Part shown: positions 45,002 through 54,258 of the stretch, piece by piece
Numbering within the stretch: position 1 is the stretch's first letter
Layout of the letters: every line of letters starts with the position of its first letter
From: Uliginosibacterium sp. 31-16
Lineage (GTDB): Bacteria > Pseudomonadota > Gammaproteobacteria > Burkholderiales > Rhodocyclaceae
Reading direction: 5' to 3'
Length of the DNA: 64,000 nucleotides
NCBI RefSeq assembly: GCF_030730865.1
Contig: NZ_JAVALZ010000003.1
Span: 496,001-560,000 of the forward strand
Notes under the pieces: model-generated
What the model was told of the DNA's origin: nothing
Databases searched by the model: none
The model's input: the letters and a program-made list of their open reading frames with translations, nothing else
Translations under genes and position numbers: made by a program

Positions 45002-46393
45002 TCAGGCCTGCATGAAACCCAGATCGCTCGTCGCGAAGTTGCCGATGTTGGGCAGCACCAGCGGCAGGTCGCGTTCAGGCACCCCCATCCAGCGCGCCAG
45101 CGTGGCGGCGTATTGATCGACCGCAGTGGTGGGCAGCAGGCGCCCGTTGCCCACATCGGTGGCGGTATTCAGGGCGATGTCCGGGAACTGGCCGTAGACG
45201 CGCCCGCCCTTGACCGCGCCACCGACGATGAAATGGTGGCTGCCCCAGCCGTGGTCCGAGCCGTCGCCGTTGCTGAGCAGGGCTCGGCCGAAATCCGAGG
45301 CGGTGAACACTGTGACCTTGTCGGCCACGCCAAGCTCTGCCATGGCGTCCTGAAAGTACGCGATGGATTGCGCCACGCTGCGCAGCAGTTCGCCCTGCTT
45401 GTCGAGCTGGTGATCGTGGGTGTCAAAGCCGTTGAGTGAGACGAAAAATATCTGGCGCCGCTGCTGAATGTTCTCGTCATCTCGCACGCCGATCATGCGC
45501 GCCACGATGCGCAACTGCTGGGCGAGTTTGTCCTGCGCCAGCTCCGGCGGCAGCGCTACGCGCGGATCGGTTTCGGGCAGCCGGGCGAGTGCTGCGGAAA
45601 CGAGTCCGTGCGCCTCGATGCTGCGATTGACCACGGTAGCGTATTCCTGGCCGAAGAGATCGCCTTGCGCGGCGGCGATCTGTGCGCGCAGGGCTTCGGC
45701 GCCTTTGGCCGAGCCGTAGATGTTGCCGGCGTTCGTGCGGTTGAAGCCGATCGCGCCGCTGTTGCTGATCTGGTACTGGATGGTCCTGTCGCTGGCCAGG
45801 AAGACGGCGTTGCCGGCGGCCGAGATGGCGGTGAACAGATGCTTGCCGTTCTGGGCAGCGAGCAGGTCGGCGATGCGCCCGCCCCAGCCGATCTTCGCGC
45901 CTTCCGGCGAGAAGGCCTGCCAGATGGCCTGCTGATCATTGTGCGAAAAGAGTTTCGGCGGGCGTGCGATGTTCGTGCCCTTGAAGGTGGCGGCGTCCTT
46001 GATCGGCACGACGAGCGGGCCGACGTTGGCGAGGATAGCTGCAGAGCCGCGCTGATAAAGGCTCTGCAAGGGACCTAGCTCGGGATGCAGGCTCAACGCG
46101 GGTGTCCGGCTGGCCTGCTCCGTGGGCAAGGCCAGAAGCGCCTCGCGGGGCAGGGCGATGACGCTGCGCGCGGCGGCGTAGGTCTTGTAGGCCTCGCTAT
46201 CCAGCGAAATGACGGTGTTATGGCCGTCATTCGCCCCGTACATGAACAGGCAGACGATGGCGCGGTAATCATCCGGCTGGGTGGCTGCTGCGGCAGCACC
46301 GATGCCGGCGAGCTGCAGACCGAGCGGTCCCGCCGCACGCAGGAGGCTCAAGGCGCCGGCGTGGCGCAGGAATTCACGACGGGAGGCTTGCAT
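45002..46393 (-). CDS. DUF1501 secreted protein (Tat signal)
   Basis: 463 residues. The N-terminus MQASRREFLRHAGALSLL is a twin-arginine signal (SRREFL), so the protein is probably exported folded. Family motifs include CLFMYGANDGHNTVISLD, PLVVPIKDAATFKG, LFSHNDQQAIWQ, FFVSLNGFDTHDHQLDKQGELL (His-rich metal-like block) and TVFTASDFGRALLSNGDGSDHGWGSHHFIVGG. The domain belongs to the alkaline-phosphatase/sulfatase-like superfamily, but its reaction is not known. The DUF1800 gene lies 204 nt upstream in the same direction; the two families are regularly paired in genomes. One 31-nt unit resembling the 40-bp repeat (46040-46070) falls within it. Confidence 0.88.
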   Translation of the reverse strand: MQASRREFLRHAGALSLLRAAGPLGLQLAGIGAAAAATQPDDYRAIVCLFMYGANDGHNTVISLDSEAYKTYAAARSVIALPREALLALPTEQASRTPALSLHPELGPLQSLYQRGSAAILANVGPLVVPIKDAATFKGTNIARPPKLFSHNDQQAIWQAFSPEGAKIGWGGRIADLLAAQNGKHLFTAISAAGNAVFLASDRTIQYQISNSGAIGFNRTNAGNIYGSAKGAEALRAQIAAAQGDLFGQEYATVVNRSIEAHGLVSAALARLPETDPRVALPPELAQDKLAQQLRIVARMIGVRDDENIQQRRQIFFVSLNGFDTHDHQLDKQGELLRSVAQSIAYFQDAMAELGVADKVTVFTASDFGRALLSNGDGSDHGWGSHHFIVGGAVKGGRVYGQFPDIALNTATDVGNGRLLPTTAVDQYAATLARWMGVPERDLPLVLPNIGNFATSDLGFMQA

Positions 46394-46463
46394 GGCGGGC
46401 TCCTCATAAGCTTGCGGGTGGTCTTCGTAAGTAAGCGGAGGTGAGAACGCAGAGCTTCGCAAG

Positions 46464-46564
46464 CCGTTCGGCCCGAGTGCCGCGCGAAGCGCGGTGTATC
46501 GAGGGCGGGGGATGGCCAAAGCCTTTGCCTCGATACAGCGCTTCGCGCCACTCGGCACGAACGG
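46464..46564. repeat. Imperfect inverted repeat (REP-like) between DUF1800 and DUF1501
   Basis: Left arm 46464-46504 (starting CCGTTCGGCCCGAGTGCCG) and right arm 46528-46564 (ending CACTCGGCACGAACGG) are largely reverse-complementary, with a 23-nt spacer; the left arm has about four extra bases. The sequence type, CCGTTCG...GTATCGAGG, is like chromosomal REP hairpins common in proteobacteria. Confidence 0.6.
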
Positions 46565-46597
46565 TTTGGTTGGAGGCAGGAAGCCGCAGGCGGCTTG

Positions 46598-48328
46598 TCA
46601 TTTCTGCACCAGATATTCGGGCGACACCATGATCAGCAAGGTGGCGAGCTTGACGCGGTTGCGCCGGGCATTTTCCGCCGCCTGCGGATTGTTGGCGGGC
46701 AGGGCGATGCTCGCCACGGCCTCGTTGATGCGCGTGCGGCTGGCGGCGGACAGGCGCTGTCCGGTGAGCAGCAGATCAAGTTGCTCGACGAGTTGCGCAG
46801 GTTTGTCGGCGATGGCCATCTGCGCGCTGTAGTCGGGTTGCACGTCGCGCTTGCCGGCTTCCACCCGGCCCACGCCGGCCTCGATGGCGGTCTGCATGAA
46901 ATTGGCGTAGCCGGCCACCGCGCTTTCCGAGACGATCTGCATCTCTGGTGCGACCATGTTCTGCCGGGCGATCCCGGTACCGGGAGGCATGAAGCCCGGT
47001 CGGTAGAAATTGAACACGGAAGAGGCGCGCAGCGGGCTTTGTCCCAACGAGAAACCCGGATTGTCGGTGTTCGGGATGCGGAACTCGCCCGAAATCGAAG
47101 TGGCATTGAAGGCCCGCAGCCACTGGGACAGGCGCAGGATCGGTTCGCGCAGTTTGCCGCTGGCATCGGGTGGCGGCTGGCGCGCTTCCGGGTCGAGCAG
47201 CACGGCGCGGATTACCGCCTGCATGTCGCCGCGCACCCCGGCGCCGTTGTCGTTGAAGGCACGGGCCACACGCTCGACATAGGCCGGGCTCGGGTTGCTC
47301 GTCACCAGCCGCTGGATCAGCTGCTTGCCGAAGAAGGGGCCGACGTTGGGGTGATTGAACAGGCGATCAAGCGCGATCTTCAGATCACCTTCCGGATTGG
47401 CCGGCGTCTGCGGCGGGATGGTGACGCCGAGGAATTTCTTCTCGCTGGCGGAATGGAATTTCGGGTAGCCCTTCATGGGCAGGATGTCCCAGCGCGGTTC
47501 GCGCCCCTGATTGTTGAAGTGGGCGTCAGTGTCGCCGGGGCCACCGTAGGAAAAACCGGTGAACACCTTGGCGAGGCCCGTGATGTCCTCGTTGCTGTAG
47601 GTCTCGATGGGCTGGCTGTTCCTGAGCCTGGGTGTGCCATCCGGATTCAGTTCATGCAGGCCGATGGTGAACAGCTGCATCACTTCACGCGCGTAGTTCT
47701 CGTCCGGTACGCGCCCTCTGGCCGGATCTTCCTTCTGGTTCTTCAGATGCGAAAGATAGACGCCCATCATCGGATGCCGACTGACTTCCTCGATCAGCGT
47801 ACGGAAGTCGCCGAAAGCATTGCGCCCGAGCATGTCGTAATACGACGCCATGCCGCGGATCTTCACGTCGAGCTGGCCTTCGAAGGAGACCACGAAGATC
47901 TCGGACAAAGCGAAAGCTACGCGCTGGCGCAACTGATCCGGTGCCGTGGCGGCGTTCTTCCAGAACAGGCGGAAGAACAGCTCCTGGCGCAGGTTCTGGC
48001 CCTTGGCCAGTTTTGCGTGCTCGGGTTCGACTTCCGGCAGGAACAGGGTTTGTGGCGTGGCAAACTGGGTTTTGAGCCAGGCTTTGTAGTTGCTGCGGCT
48101 CAGCGCGTCGATTTCTGCTTGCGTCGGGCCGAAACTGGCTTGCTGCAGAAAGCGCGAAGCCTCGACGAGGGAGGGCGTCTGGTAATTGGGTCCAGGTGAA
48201 ATGAATGGGCGTTTGAGTGCATGGGGCTGCGCTGGGTAGGCCCAGCTATCGACCGGGTGCTCCGGAGTGCTGGAGCAGGCTGCCAGCAGAAAGAACGCGC
48301 AATACAAACCCGGTCGTTGCAATGGCAT
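46598..48328 (-). CDS. DUF1800 lipoprotein
   Basis: 576 residues from the ATG at 48328. The N-terminus MPLQRPGLYCAFFLLAACSS has a lipobox (LAAC), predicting a lipid-anchored envelope protein. DUF1800 features: ASRFLQQASFGPTQAEIDAL, FRLFWKNAATAPDQLRQRVAFALSEIFVVS, YYDMLGRNAFGDFRTLIEEVSRHPMMGVYLSHLKNQK, DENYAREVMQLFTIGLHELN, and FFGKQLIQRLVTSNPSPAYVERVARAF. These helical proteins are nearly always encoded beside DUF1501 proteins, as here. Function is unknown; an envelope or secreted two-protein system is the usual suggestion. The start is preceded by AGAGG. Confidence 0.88.
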   Translation of the reverse strand: MPLQRPGLYCAFFLLAACSSTPEHPVDSWAYPAQPHALKRPFISPGPNYQTPSLVEASRFLQQASFGPTQAEIDALSRSNYKAWLKTQFATPQTLFLPEVEPEHAKLAKGQNLRQELFFRLFWKNAATAPDQLRQRVAFALSEIFVVSFEGQLDVKIRGMASYYDMLGRNAFGDFRTLIEEVSRHPMMGVYLSHLKNQKEDPARGRVPDENYAREVMQLFTIGLHELNPDGTPRLRNSQPIETYSNEDITGLAKVFTGFSYGGPGDTDAHFNNQGREPRWDILPMKGYPKFHSASEKKFLGVTIPPQTPANPEGDLKIALDRLFNHPNVGPFFGKQLIQRLVTSNPSPAYVERVARAFNDNGAGVRGDMQAVIRAVLLDPEARQPPPDASGKLREPILRLSQWLRAFNATSISGEFRIPNTDNPGFSLGQSPLRASSVFNFYRPGFMPPGTGIARQNMVAPEMQIVSESAVAGYANFMQTAIEAGVGRVEAGKRDVQPDYSAQMAIADKPAQLVEQLDLLLTGQRLSAASRTRINEAVASIALPANNPQAAENARRNRVKLATLLIMVSPEYLVQK

Positions 48329-48663
48329 GGCGCCGCCTCTTCGATAAGTCCTGTTGGCTGTAACGTGATGATTGATGCTTTCGGGGCTACGAAAGAAGTA
48401 GGGGTTATCCCCCCGGAACAATAAATTCTATGTTACCGAAACCATTATTAACCCGTCTGAACAAACCAGTCTTCTTAAGACTTTCGTTTATTGCGTTGCG
48501 CCATTGAAAGACGTTGACATGGGAAAACGGTTTCTCTATTTTGCAGGCACTTGTCTGACTTTATTTGTAGGATTTTGTCTTACTTTATTTTCTGGCAAGC
48601 CATAACAACGAACGGCAGCAGAATCCGGGACTTTCCCGAAATTCCGTGTGAGGAGACAAATTC
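48329..48663. other. Divergent control region of DUF1800 and pectate lyase
   Basis: 335 bases with no gene, AT rich from about 48415 to 48600. Two imperfect palindromes centred on CG, TGTTACCGAAACCA (about 48430-48443) and GAAAACGGTTTC (about 48524-48535), have the form of LacI-family operators. The pectate lyase start is preceded by GGAG. No CRP-type perfect site was seen. Confidence 0.5.
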
Positions 48664-49752
48664 ATGATTCGCAAGATTATCGGTGGCGCAGCCGCCGTTT
48701 TGCTGGTATCCGGTGTGCAGGCAGCGACTGACTACCCGTCCGGCTATACCAAATGTGCGCAGAACACCGGGGCAACCTGCACGATGTCGGGCACCCATAC
48801 AGTGGCACTGGGCAAGGCGGGCTCGTTTGTTTACGCCACCAAGACCGGCAACTTTGCCTGTTCAGGCTCGGCATTCCCGAGCAATAGCTACGCCAGCTCG
48901 GCTTGGTGCTCAGTGGGGCCTGTAGCATCCAGCTCCTCTTCGTCCAGCTCTTCGTCTTCCAGCAGCTCTTCATCCAGCTCAAGCTCCTCGTCGTCCAGTT
49001 CGAGCTCCAGCAGCTCTTCCTCCTCTTCAGGTGGCACGGGCACGATCAACATGACCATCCCGTCGGCCACTTCGACTGTCACCAACAGCGGCACCACCAC
49101 GATTCCGGCTGGCACGACCAAGAGCTATGGCAATCAGCGCGTCGGTGTGAAGAATTCCGTGGGCAATTGCACCAGCGAAGGCCAGATTCCGGTGTTCATC
49201 CTTGAAGAGGGTGCAACGCTGAAGGATGTCATCATCGCTGGCGGCACCCCGGGTTCGGATGGTGTGCATTGCAAGGGCTCCTGCACGATCCAGAACGTTT
49301 ACTGGGAAGATACCTGCGAAGATGCTGCTTCGAACCTGGGTTCGGGCGCAACGATGACTGTCAAGAACGTCATCATCGCCGGCGCGACCGACAAGGCGCT
49401 GCAGCACAACAGCAAGAACAGCCTGACCGTTCTGCAGGATTCCTACATCGTGGATACCGGCAAGGTCTGGCGTTCCTGCGGTAACTGCACCAACAACGGC
49501 GGCCCGCGCAAGCTGACGCTGAACAACGTGAAGGTCGGTAAGGCTGGTTCGATCGCCGGTGCCAACGGCAACTACGGTGACGTGGTGACCATCCGCAAGC
49601 TGCAGATCAAGGGTTACAAGTCTGGCAGCCCGGCTGTTTGCGTCGAGTACAAGGGGATCGAGAAGAACGGTAGCGCTGAATCGCCGAAGATCGGCGAAAA
49701 GTGGAATACCTCGGTTTGCAACGTCTCGACTTCTGACGTGACGGCATACTGA
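48664..49752 (+). CDS. Secreted pectate lyase, family PL3, with poly-serine linker
   Basis: 362 residues. A signal peptide (MIRKIIGGAAAVLLVSGVQA) leads to a small Cys-containing N-terminal domain (about 22-85; TKCAQNTGATCTMSG, FACSGSAFPS). A run of 34 consecutive serines follows (residues 89-122, mixed codons), then the PL3 catalytic domain: KDVIIAGGTPGSDGVHCKGSCTIQNVYWEDTCEDAA, KALQHNSKNSLTVLQDSYI, RSCGNCTNNGGPRKLTLNNV. PL3 enzymes cleave polygalacturonate by calcium-dependent beta-elimination. Serine-rich linkers join domains in secreted polysaccharide-degrading enzymes. GGAG lies before the ATG and a strong terminator follows. The lyase would generate oligogalacturonides for the lyase at 56092. 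Confidence 0.93.
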   Translation: MIRKIIGGAAAVLLVSGVQAATDYPSGYTKCAQNTGATCTMSGTHTVALGKAGSFVYATKTGNFACSGSAFPSNSYASSAWCSVGPVASSSSSSSSSSSSSSSSSSSSSSSSSSSSSSSSSSGGTGTINMTIPSATSTVTNSGTTTIPAGTTKSYGNQRVGVKNSVGNCTSEGQIPVFILEEGATLKDVIIAGGTPGSDGVHCKGSCTIQNVYWEDTCEDAASNLGSGATMTVKNVIIAGATDKALQHNSKNSLTVLQDSYIVDTGKVWRSCGNCTNNGGPRKLTLNNVKVGKAGSIAGANGNYGDVVTIRKLQIKGYKSGSPAVCVEYKGIEKNGSAESPKIGEKWNTSVCNVSTSDVTAY

Positions 49753-50100
49753 TCCGCTTCGCAAACTGTTTTGAAAGATACGGGCGCTTCGGCGCCCGTT
49801 TTTCATTCTGGTGCCCGGCGAGCATGTTTGCCCATTCCTGATCATCAGGCGCGTTCGCAAGGCATGGAGGCGTTGGTGCGATGCCGCGTCGTCTGCCTTT
49901 TCAACGACTCTCGGTCTCTGTGCCTGGCTTCGCCCCGAGGCGCCATGCACGTGAGCCATGGATGATTGCACCAGCGTCTGGAGTGCGGCATGCAGACAGG
50001 GATAAAGGATGCCGATGTGTGGCTCGCGGGCGCACCTTGTGGATGGGGGATGGGGCTTCAAACGGTGCAGCAGGACGCGCAGAGGGGTGCGGCTAGAGCT
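49753..50100. other. Intergenic region after the pectate lyase
   Basis: 348 bases between convergent genes. Apart from the pectate lyase terminator I see no gene, repeat or regulatory site that I can support. Confidence 0.6.
49780..49803 (+). terminator. Intrinsic terminator of the pectate lyase gene
   Basis: ACGGGCGC-TTCG-GCGCCCGT, a perfect stem with a TTCG tetraloop, followed by TTTT, 27 nt after the stop. Confidence 0.92.
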
Positions 50101-52164
50101 TCAGCGTGTCACACGCAGGATGCGGTCACCCCAGAACAGTACACTGCCGGTCGCCGGATTGCGCCAGCCACCCGTGTAGCGCGAGGATGATGCGTCGCTG
50201 GCGGGCTGCCAGCTGCGGCCCAGATCCTGCGACTGCAGCAGCGGGCCACCGCGCCCGGCAACCAGCAGGCTGTTGCTGGCAGGCTCATGCACAACCGTGC
50301 GCAAGGTTTCCGCACCGGGCGTGCTTGTCGTTTCCCAGTGGAGGCCGAGATCGGTCGAACGCAGGATCTTGCCCTTGCTGCCCAGAGCGAGAACGCCACC
50401 GCTCTGACCGGGAATTCCCGAGAAATCATTGATCGTGGTGAAAACGGGCAGTAGGATGCGGGTGAAGCTCTGTCCTTCATCTGTTGAGCGCAGGATGGCA
50501 CCTTCTTCGTTGCCGGCAGCGAGAAACACGCCGTCGATGTGGCGAAGCTTCACGATGCCATTGGCTAAATCGCCGGGCTGCTTGCTCCAGGTCTTGCCAC
50601 CGTCGGTGCTGCGTGCCAGGGTGTTCTCGCGGCCGGCTGCGATCAGTATTCCGCTTTGCGGCGCTTCGGCGACCGACAGCCAGATCGTATCCCGATCCGC
50701 ATCGCTCGCCTGCCAGGTGCTGCCACCGTCGTCCGAATACAGGATGCCTTTGTCGGTCGTCAGAGCCAGGATGCGTCCGTTGCCGAGCAGGCTGAGCTGG
50801 CCGATCGTGCCTTCGCCGGCGACGGAACCACCGGTCCAGGTCTTCCCGCCATCGGTGGAACGCATGACGTGCCCCATGGAGCCCGCGGCGACAAAAGCAC
50901 CACTTTGCGGATGATGGAGCGCGGTGAAGAAATAGACGTTTTCAGGAGCCTCTGCCGGGTCCCAGCTTTGCCCGTCATCGACGGATCTGGCCAGATGCCC
51001 ATTGACGCCCACGGCAATCAGGACTTTCTGGTCCGGCGCTGCCGCGATGGCGTGGGTGTATTTGTTCAGACCACTGCGTACCAGTTGCCAGCTCTTGCCC
51101 TCGTCTTCACTGCGCGCGATGACGCCGCCACCGGCGGGGGCGAGCAGCTGCCCGCCGGGCAGGCGGGCGATGGATTCGAACTCCTGCTGCGTGGACATGC
51201 GGGTGAGTTGCCAGTGCAGTCCGCCTTGCGTGCTGCGCAGGAAGCTGCCTGCGGCGCCAGCCGCAATGAATTCACCATCAGGCAGCGCGAGAACGTTCGA
51301 CAGAAAGACCTTGCTGCCGGTTTCCACCCAGGCCCAGTGCAGCCCCTTGTCGCTGGAAGTCAGGGCGCGCCCATCCGCCGTGACGGCGACGATCCGGCCT
51401 GTCGGTGATTGCGCGATCGAGTTGATGACGGCAGGCGTGGGAGTGGGCGCGATGCGGGCTGTCTGCCAGTGCAGGCCTGTATCGCTGGAATGCAGGATCT
51501 GGCCGCTGGCGGTGGCTGCCAGCAGGCGGCCGTCCTGCAACTCAGCCAGTTGGGTGATGTCTCCAATGGCTGGCGTGCGCAGTGCTTGCCAGCGGGCTCC
51601 CGCGTTGGTCGAGCGCAGAAGCTGGCCTTTTTCGCCACCCGCAATCAGGCTGCCGCTGCGCGTGTGCTGCAGCATGTGCCCGATGTAGCCTGCACCGCTG
51701 ACGAGCACCTGCCAACTGTGACCACCGTTGTCTGAACGCAGGATCGTGCCACGCTCGCCTGCTGCAATCAGCAAGCCACGCTGCGCGTCGGCCAGCACGA
51801 GAGTGCGCAGACTGACGTCTGCAGGAATCGCTACCGATTGCCAGCTTGCGCCGCAATCGGTGGAGCGCAGGACATTGCTGTCGGCACCGACGGCGATGAA
51901 TTGCTTGCGCGTCGCGTCGTGGATGATCCTGGCAATGCTGGATGTATTCAGGCCGCCGACTGGCGCCCAGTGCAGCCCGGCGTCGCGTGAGAGCAGGATC
52001 GCGCCGTCGCTGCCAGCGACAACCGTGGTCCGGCAAACCGGATCGCTGGCGCTGACGAAGAGATTGGCGTTGCTGGTTTCAAACCGCCAGTGCGGCGCTT
52101 CGGCAGCATGGGATGCGCTGCAGAACAGGCTGGCGAGCAGTCCGAGACGGGCAAGTCGACGCAT
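50101..52164 (-). CDS. Exported BNR/YCF48-like beta-propeller protein
   Basis: 687 residues with a signal peptide (MRRLARLGLLASLFCSASHAAEA). About fifteen repeats carry the Asp-box-like pattern S-x-D-x-G-x-x-W (for example SRDAGLHWAP, STDCGASWQS, SDNGGHSWQV, STDGGKTWTG, SQDLGRSWQP), each followed by a beta stretch of the form LLAAGxxGxILRS. Fifteen repeats of about 42 residues fit two linked propellers. Relatives include the photosystem-II assembly factor Ycf48/HCF136 and sortilin-type propellers; in non-photosynthetic bacteria they are envelope or exported proteins of unknown function. No operon partner is obvious; a neighbouring DUF1501/DUF1800 locus lies a few kb away. Confidence 0.82.
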   Translation of the reverse strand: MRRLARLGLLASLFCSASHAAEAPHWRFETSNANLFVSASDPVCRTTVVAGSDGAILLSRDAGLHWAPVGGLNTSSIARIIHDATRKQFIAVGADSNVLRSTDCGASWQSVAIPADVSLRTLVLADAQRGLLIAAGERGTILRSDNGGHSWQVLVSGAGYIGHMLQHTRSGSLIAGGEKGQLLRSTNAGARWQALRTPAIGDITQLAELQDGRLLAATASGQILHSSDTGLHWQTARIAPTPTPAVINSIAQSPTGRIVAVTADGRALTSSDKGLHWAWVETGSKVFLSNVLALPDGEFIAAGAAGSFLRSTQGGLHWQLTRMSTQQEFESIARLPGGQLLAPAGGGVIARSEDEGKSWQLVRSGLNKYTHAIAAAPDQKVLIAVGVNGHLARSVDDGQSWDPAEAPENVYFFTALHHPQSGAFVAAGSMGHVMRSTDGGKTWTGGSVAGEGTIGQLSLLGNGRILALTTDKGILYSDDGGSTWQASDADRDTIWLSVAEAPQSGILIAAGRENTLARSTDGGKTWSKQPGDLANGIVKLRHIDGVFLAAGNEEGAILRSTDEGQSFTRILLPVFTTINDFSGIPGQSGGVLALGSKGKILRSTDLGLHWETTSTPGAETLRTVVHEPASNSLLVAGRGGPLLQSQDLGRSWQPASDASSSRYTGGWRNPATGSVLFWGDRILRVTR

Positions 52165-52269
52165 GGTAAGGATCGGAGCCGGAAAGCCCCGATTATCCCC
52201 TGATCTGCGCAGCTGCGCTGTGCGCCTGCAGCACGTTCCGGCGAGTCATCAGACCCGCCGGAACGCAGC

Positions 52270-54174
52270 TCAGAATTTCTCGTGCTCGCCCAGATAGCGC
52301 CATTGGCCCAGCGGCAGTTTGCCCAGCGGGATCTTGCCGATGCGGATGCGCTTGAGGCCCACGACCTTCAGGCCGACCAGCTCGCACATGCGGCGGATCT
52401 GGCGCTTGCGGCCTTCCTGCAGCACGAAGCGCAGTTGGTCCTCGTTCTGCCAGCTCACCTTGGCGGGCTGCAGTTCAACGCCGTCCAGCTCCAGGCCGTG
52501 ATGCAGCAGACGCATGCCCTCCTGCGACAGCTCGCCTTCCACGCGCACCAGATATTCCTTCTCCACCTCGCTGGTCTCGCCGATCAGCTGCTTGGCGACG
52601 CGGCCATCCTGCGTGAGCACCAGGAGACCCGTGGAGTCGATATCCAGACGACCCGCCGGAGCCAGCTTGCGCACAACTCGGCTCTCGAAACGGCGCCGGG
52701 TCGGATCGTCGGTCCAGTGATTTTCGGGCGTGATCAGCACGGCGGCCGGCTCGTAGCCGTCTTCCGCTTGCCCGGAGACGTAACCGATGGGCTTGTTGAT
52801 CAGGATCGTGATGCGGCGCAACTGGATTTCTTCGGCCACCGGCAGCAGCTCGATGTGCTGGTGCGGCAGCACCTTGCTGCCCAGTTCGTCGATCACCTCG
52901 CCGTCTACCTTGACCCAGCCACGCTCGATGTAGTCATCGGCTTCGCGGCGCGAGCACAGACCCATTTCGGCCATCAGCTTGGAGAGCCGCACTGCGCCTG
53001 GCTGATCAGCCGGGGTGTCTGCAGAGCGCCTGTTGGCAAAGCTCTCCGGAGGGGCTGGCCGATGAGGCTTGCTGGGAGCGGCTTGCGGGGCATCGCTGGT
53101 CTGAGTCTCGCGTGGCTCTGCGCGGCTGCGACCGAAGCTGCTGCCGCGCGGCGCGGCGGGCATCTGGTCGTCGCCGAAAGTCGGGGCCGGTGCCGGGCCG
53201 TCGCGTTCGATGTCGCGGCGCGGGCGTTCGCCGTAGCTGCGCGGTGCTTCGTCACGCCGCGGGCGCTCCGCGCTCGGGCGGCGCTCCTCGAAACTGCGGC
53301 CTGCCGGGCGACGATTGTCGTCACGGAATGCCGGGCGCGCCGGACGCTCACCAAACGCCGGGCGATCGCCTTCGTGACGCGTTGCCGGACGATCGTTGTC
53401 GTAGCGCGGGCGGTCGCCTTCACGTTGCGAGCGTTCGCCGTAGGGCCGACGCTCTTCAGCGTTGCGACCTTCGGGGCGACGATTGTCATCACGAAAAGCC
53501 GGGCGTGCAGGGCGATCCCCGTCACGTTGCGGACGATCACCGTAGGGGCGACGTTCGTCAAAGTTGCGTCCCTCGGGACGACGCTCGCCGCCTTCACGGA
53601 AGGCCGGGCGCTTGGTCCGCTCGCCGAATGCAGGGCGATTCGAGCCGTGTGCGCCTTCAAAGCGCGGCTTGTCGTTCGGGCTGAAGCGGCGATCCTCACC
53701 GTTGTCGCGGTAGCTGGGGCGCTCTGCGCTGCGCTGTGGACGATCTCCGTTGCGCGATGGGCGCTCGCCATCGCGGTTGAATGCGGGGCGACGCTCCTCG
53801 CCACGCCCTGCGCCGCCACGGAATTCTTCGCGCGGCAGACGGTCACCGAAGGGTGTGCGGTCTTCTTCGCGACGCGGGCCACTCGGCCGTGCCGGACGAT
53901 CCCCCCAGGACGGGCGATCTCCATCACGCCGCGGACGCTCTCCGAAAGACGGGCGATCCCCATCGCGACGTGGGCGGTCACCGCCGGGACGGCCTTCGCG
54001 GGCGGGGCGTTCGGCGCCCGGAGCGCTTTCGTCAAAGGCGCGGTGCCGGCCGGGACCGGGCGCGCGCGGTTTGCTCGAACCACGCAGCGGCGCGCGTTTG
54101 CGGACTTCATCGCTGGGTGCATCGGCTGCTCTGGCGGGCAGGGAAAGTTTGGAGCGCTTGCTGTCGTCAGCCAT
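52270..54174 (-). CDS. Pseudouridine synthase (RluF/RluB-like) with long disordered N-terminus
   Basis: 634 residues. The first 385 are low complexity, rich in Arg, Asp, Gly, Glu and Pro, built from variations on [26 protein letters not shown] and EERRPYGER. The enzyme follows: an S4 RNA-binding domain ([34 protein letters not shown]), then the synthase domain with the catalytic motif [19 protein letters not shown] (Asp of GRLD) and the C-terminal signature [27 protein letters not shown]. That signature is close to RluF (23S rRNA U2604) but RluB cannot be excluded. The 361-385 linker is encoded by units of the 40-bp repeat. A second pseudouridine synthase gene lies 84 nt upstream. Confidence 0.88.
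   Translation of the reverse strand: MADDSKRSKLSLPARAADAPSDEVRKRAPLRGSSKPRAPGPGRHRAFDESAPGAERPAREGRPGGDRPRRDGDRPSFGERPRRDGDRPSWGDRPARPSGPRREEDRTPFGDRLPREEFRGGAGRGEERRPAFNRDGERPSRNGDRPQRSAERPSYRDNGEDRRFSPNDKPRFEGAHGSNRPAFGERTKRPAFREGGERRPEGRNFDERRPYGDRPQRDGDRPARPAFRDDNRRPEGRNAEERRPYGERSQREGDRPRYDNDRPATRHEGDRPAFGERPARPAFRDDNRRPAGRSFEERRPSAERPRRDEAPRSYGERPRRDIERDGPAPAPTFGDDQMPAAPRGSSFGRSRAEPRETQTSDAPQAAPSKPHRPAPPESFANRRSADTPADQPGAVRLSKLMAEMGLCSRREADDYIERGWVKVDGEVIDELGSKVLPHQHIELLPVAEEIQLRRITILINKPIGYVSGQAEDGYEPAAVLITPENHWTDDPTRRRFESRVVRKLAPAGRLDIDSTGLLVLTQDGRVAKQLIGETSEVEKEYLVRVEGELSQEGMRLLHHGLELDGVELQPAKVSWQNEDQLRFVLQEGRKRQIRRMCELVGLKVVGLKRIRIGKIPLGKLPLGQWRYLGEHEKF
53019..53089. repeat. 40-bp-period palindromic units inside the rluF-like gene
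   Basis: 31-nt units at 53019 (CTGCAGAGCG...AGCTCTCCGG) and 53059 (CCGATGAGGC...GGCTTGCGGG), spacer AGGGGCTGG; a sequence at 52979-53009 (TTGGAGAGCC...GGCTGATCAG, spacer CCGGGGTGT) keeps the same phase. They encode the junction between the disordered N-terminus and the S4 domain. Confidence 0.6.
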
Positions 54175-54258
54175 GGTCTTGATTTTCTTCAGAGGTAATT
54201 TTTAAGCGTAGCCGGATTCCCGGACGCTGCTTTGCTTGTCCGGGCTACGGAGTGAGTC

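Noticed and set aside
49027-50061. 344-codon minus-strand frame opposite the pectate lyase
   Set aside because: No family signature, runs through the pectate lyase terminator, and the plus-strand PL3 domain is unmistakable.
52282-54198. 638-codon open frame on the plus strand opposite the rluF-like gene
   Set aside because: It mirrors the Arg/Asp/Gly-rich repeat composition of the real gene, which removes stop codons on the opposite strand. Its translation has no family motif, whereas the minus-strand frame encodes clear S4 and synthase domains.
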